From Bacillus luti (GTDB lineage Bacteria; Bacillota; Bacilli; Bacillales; Bacillaceae_G): DNA of 64,000 nt. Positions 38,455-48,370 of this stretch are shown piece by piece (position 1 is the stretch's first letter; each line of letters starts with the position of its first letter). The stretch is from contig NZ_MACI01000099.1 in NCBI RefSeq assembly GCF_001884105.1, positions 1 to 64,000 on the forward strand, written 5' to 3'. The notes below the pieces were generated by a model. That model was not told the DNA's origin and ran no database searches. It worked only from the letters and a program-made list of their open reading frames with translations. Both the position numbers and the translations under genes were made by a program.

Positions 38455-39288
38455 TTATAAATACCAAAAGTGGAAATTAGATAAACTACTTAATAGAAAA
38501 ATGTTAACTAGCATTACGAGAAATGCCCCGATATTCCACATTACAATTTTTTTCCCTTGTAACACATCTGCCGCTCGTAAATATAAACCTGTGCAATATA
38601 CAAATAAAACAACAAAAGATCCGATTACTTTCGTATCATACCAATGGAAATTGTCCAATTTTGTATATCCCCATATACATCCTAATAAAATCGCTAATAA
38701 GAAAAACGGAACAGAAAATAAATTTAATCCGTAAGACGTAGATTCGAGCTTCGGTAAATTCCCTAACCTTCTTAATCTCGCATTCCACTTTTTCTTTTTT
38801 AATAGGCGATATTGCAATAAATACATAATAGAAAAAATAAACGATACAGTAAACGTTGCATAAGAAATAATAGCCATACCGACATGCACATATACAAGTT
38901 CTGAAACTAATTGCTCTGCAAGTACTGGCGACATCTTTCCTAGCGGTGTAAAAATAGAAAAAGCGCTTACGCCAAATGCTACAACATTTGTAAAAAAGAC
39001 TAAAAAATCCACGCGCATAAATCGGTTAATGACTAACGACATCGTAATCAATAACCATACATAAAAATAAATCCCTGATAATAAAGTTAAGATAGGATTT
39101 GTTTCCGAATCTGTAGCCCGAAGCAGCATAAAAATAGACTGCAGAACCCACACAATCGAAAGTAACCAAAAAGCAAATCGGTTCGCCTTTCGGTTACTTT
39201 GGAAATAATCTATAAAATATAAACTAATGCTACAAGCATATAAAATAATTGCAATATGATAAATAATACTGTTATTTAAAAAGCTCAT
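38455..39288 (-). CDS. hemX: HemX membrane protein (CcsA-like)
   Basis: HemX is a multi-pass membrane protein that lowers HemA abundance in B. subtilis; the fold resembles the cytochrome c assembly protein CcsA. The 277 residues contain about eight hydrophobic segments. The reading frame stays open 15 codons upstream, but the ATG at 39288 has the ribosome binding site GGAAGGAT and gives the expected length. It lies between hemA and hemC, 17 nt after hemA. Confidence 0.94.
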   Translation of the reverse strand: MSFLNNSIIYHIAIILYACSISLYFIDYFQSNRKANRFAFWLLSIVWVLQSIFMLLRATDSETNPILTLLSGIYFYVWLLITMSLVINRFMRVDFLVFFTNVVAFGVSAFSIFTPLGKMSPVLAEQLVSELVYVHVGMAIISYATFTVSFIFSIMYLLQYRLLKKKKWNARLRRLGNLPKLESTSYGLNLFSVPFFLLAILLGCIWGYTKLDNFHWYDTKVIGSFVVLFVYCTGLYLRAADVLQGKKIVMWNIGAFLVMLVNIFLLSSLSNFHFWYL

Positions 39289-39305
39289 CCGATCATCCTT
39301 CCAAA

Positions 39306-40643
39306 TTATAAAGATGGAACGGATGGTGTCCACGCTCTTTTATGTTTTACTTCTTCCGCATTTCTCTCTACTTCTTCTTCCATTTCTAAATCAAAAATCT
39401 TCGCAAATAAAGCGAGTTTTTCTGTCGCTCCATCCTCAGCAGCTATTTCTTTTGCTACTAGAATTGGGTCTTTTAATAATTGATTAATTATACTTTTCGT
39501 ATGTTTACTAATTACTTTTTTCTCACGATCACTAAGATTTGGTATTTTCCGCTCAAGACTTTCCATCGTATCACTTTGAATCGCTAATGCTTTATCACGA
39601 AGAGCCGATATTAACGGAACAACACCAAGTGTACTTAACCACGTTTTAAATAGAACCATTTCCTCTTCAATCATAAATTGAATTTTCTCTGCTTCTTTCA
39701 AACGCTCAGCACGGTTTGCTTCCACTACTCCTTGCAAATCATCGATATCATATAAGAAAGAACCTTCTAGCTCATCGATTGCAGGATCAATATCACGTGG
39801 CACTGCAATATCAACCATAAATAACGGACGACCAGAGCGCATTTTCTCTACTTTCGTCATCATCTCTTTCGTAATGACATACTCTGATGCACCAGTTGAA
39901 CTAATTAAAATATCCGCTTCTAATAATGCACATTGTAATTCACTTAAAGATTTTGCATGTCCCATATACTTCTCAGCCATTACTTCCGCTTTCGATAGCG
40001 TTCTATTCATGACCGTTACTTTACGAGCACCACTTCCGTATAAGTTTTGCAATGCAAGTTCACCCATTTTACCCGCACCAAGAATAAGCACATGACAATC
40101 TGTTAACTCACCAAATATTTTCTTTCCGAGCTCAACAGCAGCATAACTAACAGACATCGCACTTTCACCAATTGTCGTTTCTGAATGGGCACGTTTTGCC
40201 AATGTAATGACTTGCTTAAACAATTCATTAAAAATTGTGCCTGTTGCTTTCACTTGCTGTGCTTCTAAAAAGCTATCTTTTATTTGTCCTAAAATCTGCG
40301 TTTCTCCAACTACCATAGAATCTAAACCGCACGTTACGCGGAATAAATGATCTACTGCACCATCTTGTTCAAAAATCGTTAAATATGGTGCAACCTCTTC
40401 TATTTCAAGCTGAAACCAATCAGCTAAAAATTTCTTAATATAATACCGTCCCGTGTGTAATTGATCAACAACAGCATAAACCTCAGTACGATTACAAGTT
40501 GATACAATGACATTCTCTAACACGCTCTTTTGATTTTGTAATGTAGTCATCGCTCGTTCTAGCTCTGCTGCCTGAAATGTGAGTTTCTCACGAAATTCTA
40601 CAGGGGCTGTTCGATAATTTACACTAACAACAAGAATATGCAC
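39306..40643 (-). CDS. hemA: Glutamyl-tRNA reductase HemA
   Basis: NADPH-dependent reduction of glutamyl-tRNA to glutamate-1-semialdehyde, the first committed and regulated step of haem synthesis. The 445 residues have catalytic C50 in [11 protein letters not shown], the NADPH-binding loop [11 protein letters not shown] (about 190), SSTGAS and a C-terminal dimerisation domain. The start is GTG ([10 protein letters not shown]) after AAGGGGG; a nearer ATG is out of frame. A perfect Per box lies about 160 bp upstream, in line with PerR control of hemAXCDBL. Confidence 0.97.
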   Translation of the reverse strand: MHILVVSVNYRTAPVEFREKLTFQAAELERAMTTLQNQKSVLENVIVSTCNRTEVYAVVDQLHTGRYYIKKFLADWFQLEIEEVAPYLTIFEQDGAVDHLFRVTCGLDSMVVGETQILGQIKDSFLEAQQVKATGTIFNELFKQVITLAKRAHSETTIGESAMSVSYAAVELGKKIFGELTDCHVLILGAGKMGELALQNLYGSGARKVTVMNRTLSKAEVMAEKYMGHAKSLSELQCALLEADILISSTGASEYVITKEMMTKVEKMRSGRPLFMVDIAVPRDIDPAIDELEGSFLYDIDDLQGVVEANRAERLKEAEKIQFMIEEEMVLFKTWLSTLGVVPLISALRDKALAIQSDTMESLERKIPNLSDREKKVISKHTKSIINQLLKDPILVAKEIAAEDGATEKLALFAKIFDLEMEEEVERNAEEVKHKRAWTPSVPSL

Positions 40644-40801
40644 GCAGCATGTCCCCCTTCACCCGTTTTATCACTTTATCTACTATCATAATACAACTTT
40701 CCTCTTATGAATCTGACAATCGTGTGAACAACCGATTATTTTTTATTTATTCTCCGTATGTAATGAAGGAGATTCAGCAAAACTAATTAAAACTTCCTAC
40801 T

Positions 40802-40816
40802 TTATAATGATTATAA
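40802..40816. promoter_or_regulatory. Perfect PerR operator (Per box)
   Basis: TTATAATGATTATAA matches the 15-bp Per box TTATAATNATTATAA at every position. It lies in the 415-bp divergent gap between hemA and ohrR, about 160 bp before hemA. hemA is a PerR target in B. subtilis, so hem control is the likely role. The rest of the gap (40644-41058) holds no gene that I can support. Confidence 0.85.
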
Positions 40817-40970
40817 ATTAACAACTCTATTTGTACGTTACCAAAAAAAGTTCTCATAATCAAGTGATGGAAACTATTCCATATAAATTATAACATCATC
40901 TTCCCTATCTTCTTTCATCATGAAGGAAAATATGTATGATTGTTCCAAAATGTAACAAACACTTTCTCAA

Positions 40971-40991
40971 TACAATGTATTTGACATTGTA
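40971..40991. promoter_or_regulatory. Perfect inverted repeat overlapping the ohrR -35
   Basis: TACAATGT and ACATTGTA form 8-bp arms around a 5-nt centre, and the right arm covers part of the TTGACA -35. The TACAAT half-site is the one used in B. subtilis OhrR operators, so this is a candidate OhrR site. Confidence 0.55.
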
Positions 40992-41009
40992 TTTCTTTTT
41001 CGTTATATT
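40981..41009 (+). promoter_or_regulatory. Sigma-A promoter of ohrR-ohr
   Basis: TTGACA (40981-40986), a 17-nt spacer and TATATT (41004-41009), 50 nt before ohrR. Confidence 0.8.
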
Positions 41010-41014
41010 GGTTT

Positions 41015-41030
41015 TACAAAATTAAATTGT
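41015..41030. promoter_or_regulatory. Candidate OhrR operator
   Basis: TACAAAATTAAATTGT resembles the known OhrR operator TACAATTAAATTGTA and sits at the transcription start, just after the -10. Confidence 0.6.
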
Positions 41031-41058
41031 GCACAACTTAATTAGAAGGGAGTTATTT

Positions 41059-41511
41059 ATGACAGAGGACTCTTTGCATCTAGATAACCAACTTTGTTTT
41101 TCTATTTACGCCTGCTCTAGAGAGGTTACTCGTTTTTATCGACCTTATTTAGAAGAAATGGGTATTACGTATCCCCAGTACATTACTTTACTCGTACTAT
41201 GGGAGCAAGATGGACTAACAGTAAAAGAAATTGGAGAACGTTTATTTTTAGATTCCGGTACGTTAACACCTATGTTAAAACGAATGGAATCATTAAAACT
41301 TGTAAAACGTGTTCGTTCCAAAGAAGATGAACGAAAAGTTTGTATTGAATTAACAGAACAAGGCAAAGATTTAAAGGAAAAGGCTTGTTCATTACCGACA
41401 ACGATGGCTACAAACTTAGGAATTACAGAGCAAGAATATCGCTCTTTATTAATTCAGCTAAATAAACTAATTGAAACAATGAAAACAATTAATGATGGAA
41501 AAGGGGAATAA
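41059..41511 (+). CDS. ohrR: Organic hydroperoxide repressor OhrR (MarR family)
   Basis: MarR-type repressor that leaves DNA when its reactive cysteine is oxidised by organic peroxides. The 150 residues have the sensing cysteine C13 in DNQLCFSIYACSRE (equivalent to Cys15 in B. subtilis OhrR), with a second cysteine at 19. The winged helix is at about 48-105 (LTVKEIGERLFLDSGTLTPMLKRM; DERKV wing). The ATG at 41059 follows GAAGGGAG. The frame is open ten codons further upstream, but those overlap the operator. It precedes ohr by 2 nt. Confidence 0.95.
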   Translation: MTEDSLHLDNQLCFSIYACSREVTRFYRPYLEEMGITYPQYITLLVLWEQDGLTVKEIGERLFLDSGTLTPMLKRMESLKLVKRVRSKEDERKVCIELTEQGKDLKEKACSLPTTMATNLGITEQEYRSLLIQLNKLIETMKTINDGKGE

Positions 41512-41513
41512 AC

Positions 41514-41930
41514 ATGGATAAACTATATACTGCTTCAGTAACAGCAACAGGTGGAAGAAACGGGAAAGTAATCTCAGATGACGGCATATTGAATCTTGAT
41601 GTAAAAATGCCAAAAGCACTAGGCGGTGCAGGTGGAGAGGCAACAAATCCTGAGCAACTATTTGCCGCTGGTTATGCAGCTTGTTTTGATAGTGCATTAC
41701 AACTTGTCATTCGTACAAAACGTGTCAAAGTAGAAAGTACAGAAGTAACTGCTCACGTTTCTATCGGAAAAGATACAGATGGTGGTTTCGGCCTATCCGC
41801 TGTACTTGATGTACATGTTGCTGGCGTTTCACATAGCGAAGCACAAGAACTTGTAGAAGCTGCTCATGGTGTATGTCCTTACTCTAAAGCGACACGAGGA
41901 AATATTGAAGTTACATTAAACGTACGCTAA
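41514..41930 (+). CDS. ohrA: Organic hydroperoxide reductase Ohr
   Basis: Thiol peroxidase of the Ohr/OsmC family that reduces organic hydroperoxides. The 138 residues have the two catalytic cysteines C57 (GYAACFDSAL) and C121 (GVCPYSKATRGN), and the N-terminal LYTASVTATGGRNG motif. AAGGGG precedes the ATG. It is co-transcribed with its repressor ohrR. In B. subtilis the same functions are arranged as ohrA-ohrR-ohrB; here only one Ohr gene accompanies the regulator. Confidence 0.96.
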   Translation: MDKLYTASVTATGGRNGKVISDDGILNLDVKMPKALGGAGGEATNPEQLFAAGYAACFDSALQLVIRTKRVKVESTEVTAHVSIGKDTDGGFGLSAVLDVHVAGVSHSEAQELVEAAHGVCPYSKATRGNIEVTLNVR

Positions 41931-41943
41931 AAGCGTATAAAGA

Positions 41944-41975
41944 AAAAAACGCGCGACATTCGTCACGCGTTTTTT
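41944..41975. terminator. Bidirectional terminator between ohr and ysxC
   Basis: AAAAAACGCG pairs with CGCGTTTTTT, with A and T runs on both sides. It covers the last codons of ysxC. Confidence 0.8.
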
Positions 41976-42559
41976 GTTTTTGTCATTTTATGAATTGCTT
42001 TCCACGCTTCTTCTTTTCCAAGTCCTGTTTCAGAAGAGAATAGAACGATTTCATCGCCAATTTCAACAGCAAGCGTTTCTTTTACAACTTTTAAATGCTT
42101 TTGCCATTTCCCTTTCGGAATTTTATCGGCTTTCGTCGCAATAATAATTGTTGGGATTTCATAATGCTTTAAGAAATCATACATCATCACGTCATCGTTT
42201 GTTGGTTGGTGACGTAAATCAACTACTAATACAGCTGCGTCTAATTGCTCACGCGTTGTAAAGTACGTTTCAATCATTTTGCCCCATGCTGCGCGCTCCG
42301 ATTTAGATACTTTCGCATATCCATAACCTGGAACGTCAACAAAATGCATCATCTCATTGATTAAGAAAAAGTTCAGCGTTTGCGTTTTCCCTGGTTTAGA
42401 AGAAATACGCACTAACTTTTTACGATTTAAAATTTTATTAATAAAGGAAGACTTCCCGACATTTGAACGACCTGCTAATGCAATTTCTGGTAAATCACTG
42501 TCTGGATATTGTTCTGGTTTAACAGCACTAATTACAATATCTGCTTTTGTTACTTTCAT
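41963..42559 (-). CDS. ysxC: Ribosome biogenesis GTPase EngB/YsxC
   Basis: Essential GTPase for late 50S subunit assembly. The 198 residues contain G1 GRSNVGKSS (30-38), G3 DVPGYG, G4 TKAD and the conserved TQTLNFF switch region. AGGAGTG precedes the ATG, which overlaps the lonA stop by 4 nt. The lonA-ysxC order is conserved in Bacillus, while here hemA is separated from ysxC by the ohrR-ohr pair. Confidence 0.97.
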   Translation of the reverse strand: MKVTKADIVISAVKPEQYPDSDLPEIALAGRSNVGKSSFINKILNRKKLVRISSKPGKTQTLNFFLINEMMHFVDVPGYGYAKVSKSERAAWGKMIETYFTTREQLDAAVLVVDLRHQPTNDDVMMYDFLKHYEIPTIIIATKADKIPKGKWQKHLKVVKETLAVEIGDEIVLFSSETGLGKEEAWKAIHKMTKTKNA

Positions 42560-44886
42560 TGTTTCACTCCTACTAATGCGTGCTCCAATACTTCATCTAA
42601 ATGAGATGCAAGCACAAACGTAAGGTTTTCTTTTACGCTCTCTGGAATATCATCTAAATCTTTCTCGTTTTCTGCTGGCAAAATGATTTTTGTTAAGCCT
42701 GCGCGGTGAGCACTTAATGTTTTTTCTTTTAAACCACCAATTGGTAATACACGACCACGAAGTGTAATTTCACCTGTCATACCCACTTCTTTACTTACAG
42801 GAATACCTGTTAGTGCAGAAATAAGTGCCGTTGCCATCGTAATACCTGCTGACGGTCCATCTTTTGGAACTGCTCCTTCTGGAACATGAATATGAATATC
42901 ATTTTTCTCATGGAAATTCGGATCAATCTGAAGCTCTTCTGCACGAGAACGAATATAGCTAAACGCTGCTTGTGCGGATTCTTTCATAACATCCCCAAGT
43001 TTCCCTGTTAAAATTAATTTCCCTTTACCTGGTGCTACAGATACTTCAATTGCAAGTGTATCGCCACCAGCTGCTGTATATGCTAACCCAGTTGCCATTC
43101 CGACTTGGTCTGTTTTCTCTGCTTGCCCATAACGGAATATATGTTTACCAAGTAAATCTACAATATTTTTCTCTGTCACAACAATACGTTTACGTTCTGC
43201 TGTAACGATGATTTTCGCTGCTTTACGGCAAACTTTTGCGATTTGGCGCTCTAGCGTACGAACACCAGCCTCACGTGTATAATAACGAATAATTTCAAGA
43301 AGTGCTTCATCACGTACTTGTAAATTACCTTTTCGTAAGCCATGCTCTTTTAATTGTTTCGGCAATAAATGCTCACGAGCAATATGAACTTTTTCAAGTT
43401 CTGTATAGCCAGCAATCGAAATAATTTCCATGCGGTCAAGTAATGGACCAGGAATACTTGAAAGTGTATTAGCAGTTGCTACAAACATAACTTTCGATAA
43501 ATCATATGGTTCTTCAATGTAATGATCACTGAAGTTATGGTTTTGTTCTGGATCTAATACTTCAAGTAATGCAGCTGATGGATCTCCTCTGAAATCGTTA
43601 GACATTTTATCAATCTCATCTAATAAGAAGACTGGATTAACTGTTTTCGCCTTTTTCATACCTTGAATAATACGCCCTGGCATTGCTCCAACATACGTAC
43701 GGCGATGACCACGAATTTCAGATTCATCACGTACACCACCAAGAGATACACGGACAAAGTTACGATTCAATGACGTTGCAATTGAACGCGCTAACGAAGT
43801 TTTTCCGACCCCAGGAGGGCCTACTAAGCAAAGGATAGGTCCTTTTAATGAATTCGTTAACTTCTGTACAGCTAAATATTCAAGTACACGCTCTTTCACT
43901 TTTTCAAGACCGTAATGATCTTTGTTTAAAATCTCTTCAGAATGAGCAAGATCAATCATATCTTCTGTTGCTTCTGTCCACGGAAGTGCTAATAACCAAT
44001 CAATGTAATTGCGAATAACGCCGCTCTCCGCTGAACTTGCTGGTAACTTTTCATAACGATCTAATTCTTTCAGCGCAGCCTTCATTGTTTCTTCAGGCAT
44101 TCCTGACTGTTCAATTTTCTCACGAAGCTCTTCAACTTCTCCGCCCTTACCTTCTTTATCTCCAAGTTCAGTTTGAATTGCCTTCATTTGCTCACGTAAG
44201 AAGTATTCTTTTTGCGTGCGCTCCATTGAACGTTTCACTTTTTGTCCAATTTTCTTTTCTAAACTAAGTAACTCTTGTTCATCTTGAATAATTGAAATCA
44301 GTGTATGTAATCGTTCTTTCACAGATACAATCTCTAAAATCTCTTGTTTCTGCTTCGTTTTAATCGGCAAGTGAGAAGCAATTAAATCAGCTAGTCTGCC
44401 TGGTTCTTCTACATCAGCTACCGTTGCAAATGTTTCATTTGAAACTTTTTTCGAAACTTTAATATATTGTTCAAAATGCTCCAGTAACGTACGCATAAGA
44501 GCTTTCTCTTCTAGATCATCTTCCACTTCTTCAGTTATCGTTTGAATAGAAACTTGTACAAAATTCTCTTCTTCGATAAACTCTACTACTTCTGCTCTAT
44601 GTAAACCTTCTACAAGGACACGAAGCGTACCGTTCGGCAATTTTAACATTTGCTTCACTTTCGCAACTGTACCTACACTATATATGTCATCTTCTTTCGG
44701 ATCATCGATATTCATTTCTTTTTGCATCGCTAAAAAGATGATATTTTCATCCATTGCCGCCTGCTCTAGTGCTTGTATCGATTTATCACGTCCTACATCA
44801 AGATGCAGAACCATCGTTGGATATACGAGAACGCCTCTTAATGGTAGGAGGGGTACGATTTTTTCATTCGTATTCATACTAGACAT
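42556..44886 (-). CDS. lonA: ATP-dependent protease LonA
   Basis: Cytosolic AAA+ serine protease for damaged and regulatory proteins. The 776 residues have a substrate-recognition N-domain (about 8-200), a coiled-coil region, Walker A GPPGVGKT (about 353), Walker B FLLDEIDK, and a protease domain with catalytic Ser in [11 protein letters not shown] and Lys in [14 protein letters not shown]. The frame is open 11 codons upstream, but TGGAGGTG precedes the ATG at 44886 and the length then fits B. subtilis LonA. Confidence 0.97.
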   Translation of the reverse strand: MSSMNTNEKIVPLLPLRGVLVYPTMVLHLDVGRDKSIQALEQAAMDENIIFLAMQKEMNIDDPKEDDIYSVGTVAKVKQMLKLPNGTLRVLVEGLHRAEVVEFIEEENFVQVSIQTITEEVEDDLEEKALMRTLLEHFEQYIKVSKKVSNETFATVADVEEPGRLADLIASHLPIKTKQKQEILEIVSVKERLHTLISIIQDEQELLSLEKKIGQKVKRSMERTQKEYFLREQMKAIQTELGDKEGKGGEVEELREKIEQSGMPEETMKAALKELDRYEKLPASSAESGVIRNYIDWLLALPWTEATEDMIDLAHSEEILNKDHYGLEKVKERVLEYLAVQKLTNSLKGPILCLVGPPGVGKTSLARSIATSLNRNFVRVSLGGVRDESEIRGHRRTYVGAMPGRIIQGMKKAKTVNPVFLLDEIDKMSNDFRGDPSAALLEVLDPEQNHNFSDHYIEEPYDLSKVMFVATANTLSSIPGPLLDRMEIISIAGYTELEKVHIAREHLLPKQLKEHGLRKGNLQVRDEALLEIIRYYTREAGVRTLERQIAKVCRKAAKIIVTAERKRIVVTEKNIVDLLGKHIFRYGQAEKTDQVGMATGLAYTAAGGDTLAIEVSVAPGKGKLILTGKLGDVMKESAQAAFSYIRSRAEELQIDPNFHEKNDIHIHVPEGAVPKDGPSAGITMATALISALTGIPVSKEVGMTGEITLRGRVLPIGGLKEKTLSAHRAGLTKIILPAENEKDLDDIPESVKENLTFVLASHLDEVLEHALVGVKQ

Positions 44887-44921
44887 AGCACCTCCATAAT
44901 AAATTAAACTCCTGTTCAACT

Positions 44922-44950
44922 ATTTTATATTACAATACATCTAGATGCAA
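44922..44950 (-). promoter_or_regulatory. Promoter of lonA
   Basis: On the minus strand TTGCAT (44945-44950), a 17-nt spacer and TAAAAT (44922-44927) lie 36 nt before the start codon. Confidence 0.6.
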
Positions 44951-45008
44951 TTGCAGAGATTCTCCACAATTGTAAATCCCTTGTTTTTTCTCCCTTATGA
45001 AACGAAAA

Positions 45009-45046
45009 AAGACTCCGCTTAAGCATACAAACTTAAACGAAGTCTT
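45009..45046 (-). terminator. Terminator after lonB
   Basis: AAGACT-CG-TTAAG pairs with CTTAA-CG-AGTCTT (two mismatches), followed by TTTTTT on the minus strand. Confidence 0.8.
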
Positions 45047-45069
45047 GCAAATTTTATTGTCGTCCACCC

Positions 45070-46743
45070 TCACATTGATTGTGCATCTGTTTCGTCTACA
45101 GCAGTATGTACATCCAGCCCACGATGCATATTTTCCTGCATAAACGTTAGCTCAAATACTTCTTTTAACTTACGAACAGGAATGATTTCAATTCCCTTTA
45201 TTGTATACAAAAGTGGTTGCATGTTTTCAGCAGGGATGATGACTTTCTTAGCCCCTGCTTTTTTCGCAGCTTTTATTTTTGCGTACACACCACCAATCGG
45301 CTTCACTTCTCCGTGTATACTTATCTCACCTGTCATCGCTACTTCATTATTCACATACGTACGATGCACTGCTGAATATACACCTGTTGCCATAGCGATT
45401 CCTGCCGAAGGTCCATCAATTGGGATACCGCCTGGAAAATTAATATGTATATCGTACCCTTCTGGCAACACATCTAGAGAACGAAGTACTGTTAATACAT
45501 TGTCTACAGAACCTTTCGCCATACTTTTACGGCGAATCGATTTCGTTTGACTACCAATACTTTCCTCTTCTACAATTCCGGTAACATTTACCGATCCTTT
45601 ATCTTTCGCCTTGATCGCTGTTACTTCAATTTCTAATAATGCGCCCGTATTCGGACCATATACAGCAAGTCCATTTACAAGACCAATCCTTGGAATCGGA
45701 TAAATATGTTTTTCATATTTCGGTGTAAGTTGGCTAGAATGAACAACCCATTCTATATCTTCATCTTTAATGAAAGAACGTTCTTCATTTATCGCCATTC
45801 CAGCAGAAATTTGCACAAGATTAATCGCTTCTCGTCCATTTCTTGCATACATTCCGATCATTTCAATACCATTTTCACCAATTTGCATTTCCACTTTTTC
45901 AGCTGCATTCTTCGCTACTTTTTGAATTTCCTCTGTATCTAACTCACGGAAAAACACTTCTAAACAACGCGAACGAATGGCAGGTGGAATTTCCTCTGGT
46001 GAACGCGTCGTCGCACCGACTAAGCGAAAATCCGCCGGTAAACCTTTTTGAAAAATGTCATGTATATATGTTGGAATCATCGTATTCTCTTCACTATAAT
46101 ACGCACTTTCTAAAAATACTTTCCGATCTTCTAATACCTTTAACATTTTGTTCATTTGTATCGGATGCAGTTCACCAATCTCATCAATGAACAAAATACC
46201 ACCGTGTGCATCTGTTACAGCGCCTTTTTTCGGTTGTGGAATACCAGCTTGCCCCATCGCACCCGCACCTTGATAAATTGGATCATGCACCGAGCCAATT
46301 AAAGGATCTGCAATACCACGTTCATCAAACCTCGCTGTCGTCGCATCGAGTTCAATAAACGTTGCATTCGTACGAAATGGAGATTTCGGATTTCTTTTCG
46401 CTTCTTCTAATACAAGACGTGCTGCCGCTGTCTTTCCGACACCTGGCGGGCCATATATAATTACATGTTGCGGGTTCGGACCACATAGAGCCGCTTTTAA
46501 CGACTTAATCCCGTCCTCTTGCCCTACAATATCTAAAAAGGATGTAGGACGTACCTTTTCCGCAAGCGGCTCTGTTAGAGAAATCTCACGCATTTTACGA
46601 AGCTGCTCTAATTCTTTTTTCGATTCTCGATCAATTGAAACTTTTTGTGTTCGCTGATTTCGAAGTAAATGCCAAAAATACAATCCTACAATTACTCCAA
46701 AAACAAGTTGAACAACTAAAAATATATTTGTCCAGCTCATCAT
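45070..46743 (-). CDS. lonB: Lon-like protease LonB
   Basis: Membrane-associated Lon family protease; in B. subtilis it is made in the forespore under sigma-F. The 557 residues have an N-terminal membrane helix (about 6-26), AAA+ Walker A GPPGVGKT (about 98), FIDEIGELH, and a protease domain with catalytic Ser in DGPSAGIAMA and Lys in GVYAKIKAAKKAG. It lacks the long substrate-binding N-domain of LonA. GGGAGGAAA precedes tandem ATG codons. It lies between clpX and lonA. Confidence 0.95.
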   Translation of the reverse strand: MMSWTNIFLVVQLVFGVIVGLYFWHLLRNQRTQKVSIDRESKKELEQLRKMREISLTEPLAEKVRPTSFLDIVGQEDGIKSLKAALCGPNPQHVIIYGPPGVGKTAAARLVLEEAKRNPKSPFRTNATFIELDATTARFDERGIADPLIGSVHDPIYQGAGAMGQAGIPQPKKGAVTDAHGGILFIDEIGELHPIQMNKMLKVLEDRKVFLESAYYSEENTMIPTYIHDIFQKGLPADFRLVGATTRSPEEIPPAIRSRCLEVFFRELDTEEIQKVAKNAAEKVEMQIGENGIEMIGMYARNGREAINLVQISAGMAINEERSFIKDEDIEWVVHSSQLTPKYEKHIYPIPRIGLVNGLAVYGPNTGALLEIEVTAIKAKDKGSVNVTGIVEEESIGSQTKSIRRKSMAKGSVDNVLTVLRSLDVLPEGYDIHINFPGGIPIDGPSAGIAMATGVYSAVHRTYVNNEVAMTGEISIHGEVKPIGGVYAKIKAAKKAGAKKVIIPAENMQPLLYTIKGIEIIPVRKLKEVFELTFMQENMHRGLDVHTAVDETDAQSM

Positions 46744-46809
46744 TTATTTCCTCCCGCAATGTTTTATCCCTTAGTATTTCCGCGGAGGAACGTAGCTAAA
46801 CATAAAGAA

Positions 46810-46836
46810 AAACAGCAATTATAAAAATTGCTGTTT
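46810..46836 (-). terminator. Terminator after clpX
   Basis: The perfect 11-bp stem AAACAGCAATT / AATTGCTGTTT with a 5-nt loop is followed by T residues. Confidence 0.88.
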
Positions 46837-46846
46837 CTCCTTTGTA

Positions 46847-48106
46847 TTATGCAGATGTTTTTGTATCAAGTACAGTACCGTCTTGTAACACCAATTTTGG
46901 TGCTGCATTATCAGCCACTGTTTCTTTTGTCAGAACACACTTCTCGATATCTTTGCGAGATGGAAGTTCGAACATTACATCAAGCATTAAGCCTTCAATA
47001 ATAGAACGAAGTCCACGAGCACCTGTTTTACGTTCAATTGCTTTCTTCGCAATTTCGATTAGTGCACCTTCTTCAAACTCTAACTCAACATCGTCAAGCT
47101 CCAATAATTTTTGGAATTGCTTAACAAGTGCATTTTTCGGTTTCGTTAAAATATCAACAAGAGCATCTTCATCAAGTGGCTCTAGGTTCGCAATAACTGG
47201 AAGACGACCAATAAACTCTGGAATTAAACCAAATCTTAAAAGATCCTCTGGTAATACGTGAGATAAAACATGCTTTTCATTTACATCAGCATTTTTCTTC
47301 TCAGAACCGAATCCAATTACTTTTTCACCAAGGCGACGTTTAATAATTGGCTCGATGCCATCAAACGCTCCACCACAAATGAATAAGATGTTCGTTGTAT
47401 CAATTTGAATAAACTCTTGATGCGGATGCTTACGACCACCTTGAGGTGGAACGCTTGCTACAGTACCTTCTAAAATTTTCAGAAGTGCCTGCTGCACACC
47501 TTCACCAGATACATCACGTGTAATTGATGGATTTTCGGACTTACGTGCCACTTTATCAATCTCATCAATATAAATGATTCCTTTTTCCGCTTTCTCTACA
47601 TCATAATCAGCTGCTTGGATTAGTTTTAGTAAGATGTTTTCTACATCTTCCCCAACGTATCCAGCTTCTGTTAAAGATGTTGCGTCCGCGATTGCAAATG
47701 GAACATTTAAAATACGCGCTAACGTTTGTGCCAATAATGTTTTACCACTACCTGTTGGCCCGATAAGTGCGATATTACTCTTCGCTAATTCTACATCATC
47801 AATTTTGCTGTTAGAATTAATGCGTTTGTAATGATTATATACCGCTACCGCTAGTGCTTTTTTCGCGTTATCTTGTCCGATGACATACTCATCTAAGATT
47901 TCACGAATTTCTACCGGTTTCGGTACATCTTTGAATTCTACTTCTTCGTCCTTCGCAAGCTCCTCTTGTACAATTTCAGTACAAAGTTCGATACACTCGT
48001 CACAAATGTAAACACCTGGACCTGCAACTAACTTTCGAACTTGCGTTTGTGTTTTACCACAGAAAGAACATTTTAATTGCCCTTTTTCATCATTAAATTT
48101 AAACAT
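46847..48106 (-). CDS. clpX: ClpX unfoldase
   Basis: AAA+ unfoldase that feeds substrates into ClpP. The 419 residues have a C4 zinc-binding domain (C13, C16, C35, C38), Walker A GPTGSGKT (116-123), Walker [10 protein letters not shown] and the ClpP-docking IGF loop ([10 protein letters not shown]). The frame is open 25 codons upstream, but the ATG at 48106 gives the family N-terminus [10 protein letters not shown] and is preceded by AAGGGGTG. It follows tig, the conserved order. Confidence 0.98.
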   Translation of the reverse strand: MFKFNDEKGQLKCSFCGKTQTQVRKLVAGPGVYICDECIELCTEIVQEELAKDEEVEFKDVPKPVEIREILDEYVIGQDNAKKALAVAVYNHYKRINSNSKIDDVELAKSNIALIGPTGSGKTLLAQTLARILNVPFAIADATSLTEAGYVGEDVENILLKLIQAADYDVEKAEKGIIYIDEIDKVARKSENPSITRDVSGEGVQQALLKILEGTVASVPPQGGRKHPHQEFIQIDTTNILFICGGAFDGIEPIIKRRLGEKVIGFGSEKKNADVNEKHVLSHVLPEDLLRFGLIPEFIGRLPVIANLEPLDEDALVDILTKPKNALVKQFQKLLELDDVELEFEEGALIEIAKKAIERKTGARGLRSIIEGLMLDVMFELPSRKDIEKCVLTKETVADNAAPKLVLQDGTVLDTKTSA

Positions 48107-48334
48107 ATTTTCACACCCCTTACAAAGTGCTAACCTCTTGCCTTCGTATGTACACGATAAATGTATCGTATGTAAATACATATTATGTCACTACGTGGCG
48201 AGAAATACAAATAATATGACTAGTTATGTACAAATAAAAAATTTTTAAAACTTTTGAAATATGTATATTCGACTTACAAAGGAACTTTTCCTTCTTCATC
48301 GAAAAGTTTTATAAATATATTTCTATATTTATAA

Positions 48335-48364
48335 AACAAGGCACGATTAAAATCGTGCCTTGTT
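48335..48364 (-). terminator. Terminator after tig
   Basis: The perfect 13-bp stem AACAAGGCACGAT / ATCGTGCCTTGTT with a 4-nt loop is followed by a T-containing run. Confidence 0.9.
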
Positions 48365-48370
48365 ATTTTA

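Noticed and set aside
44037-44267. Plus-strand ORF within lonA
   Set aside because: Shadow of the coiled-coil coding region of lonA; no supporting signals.
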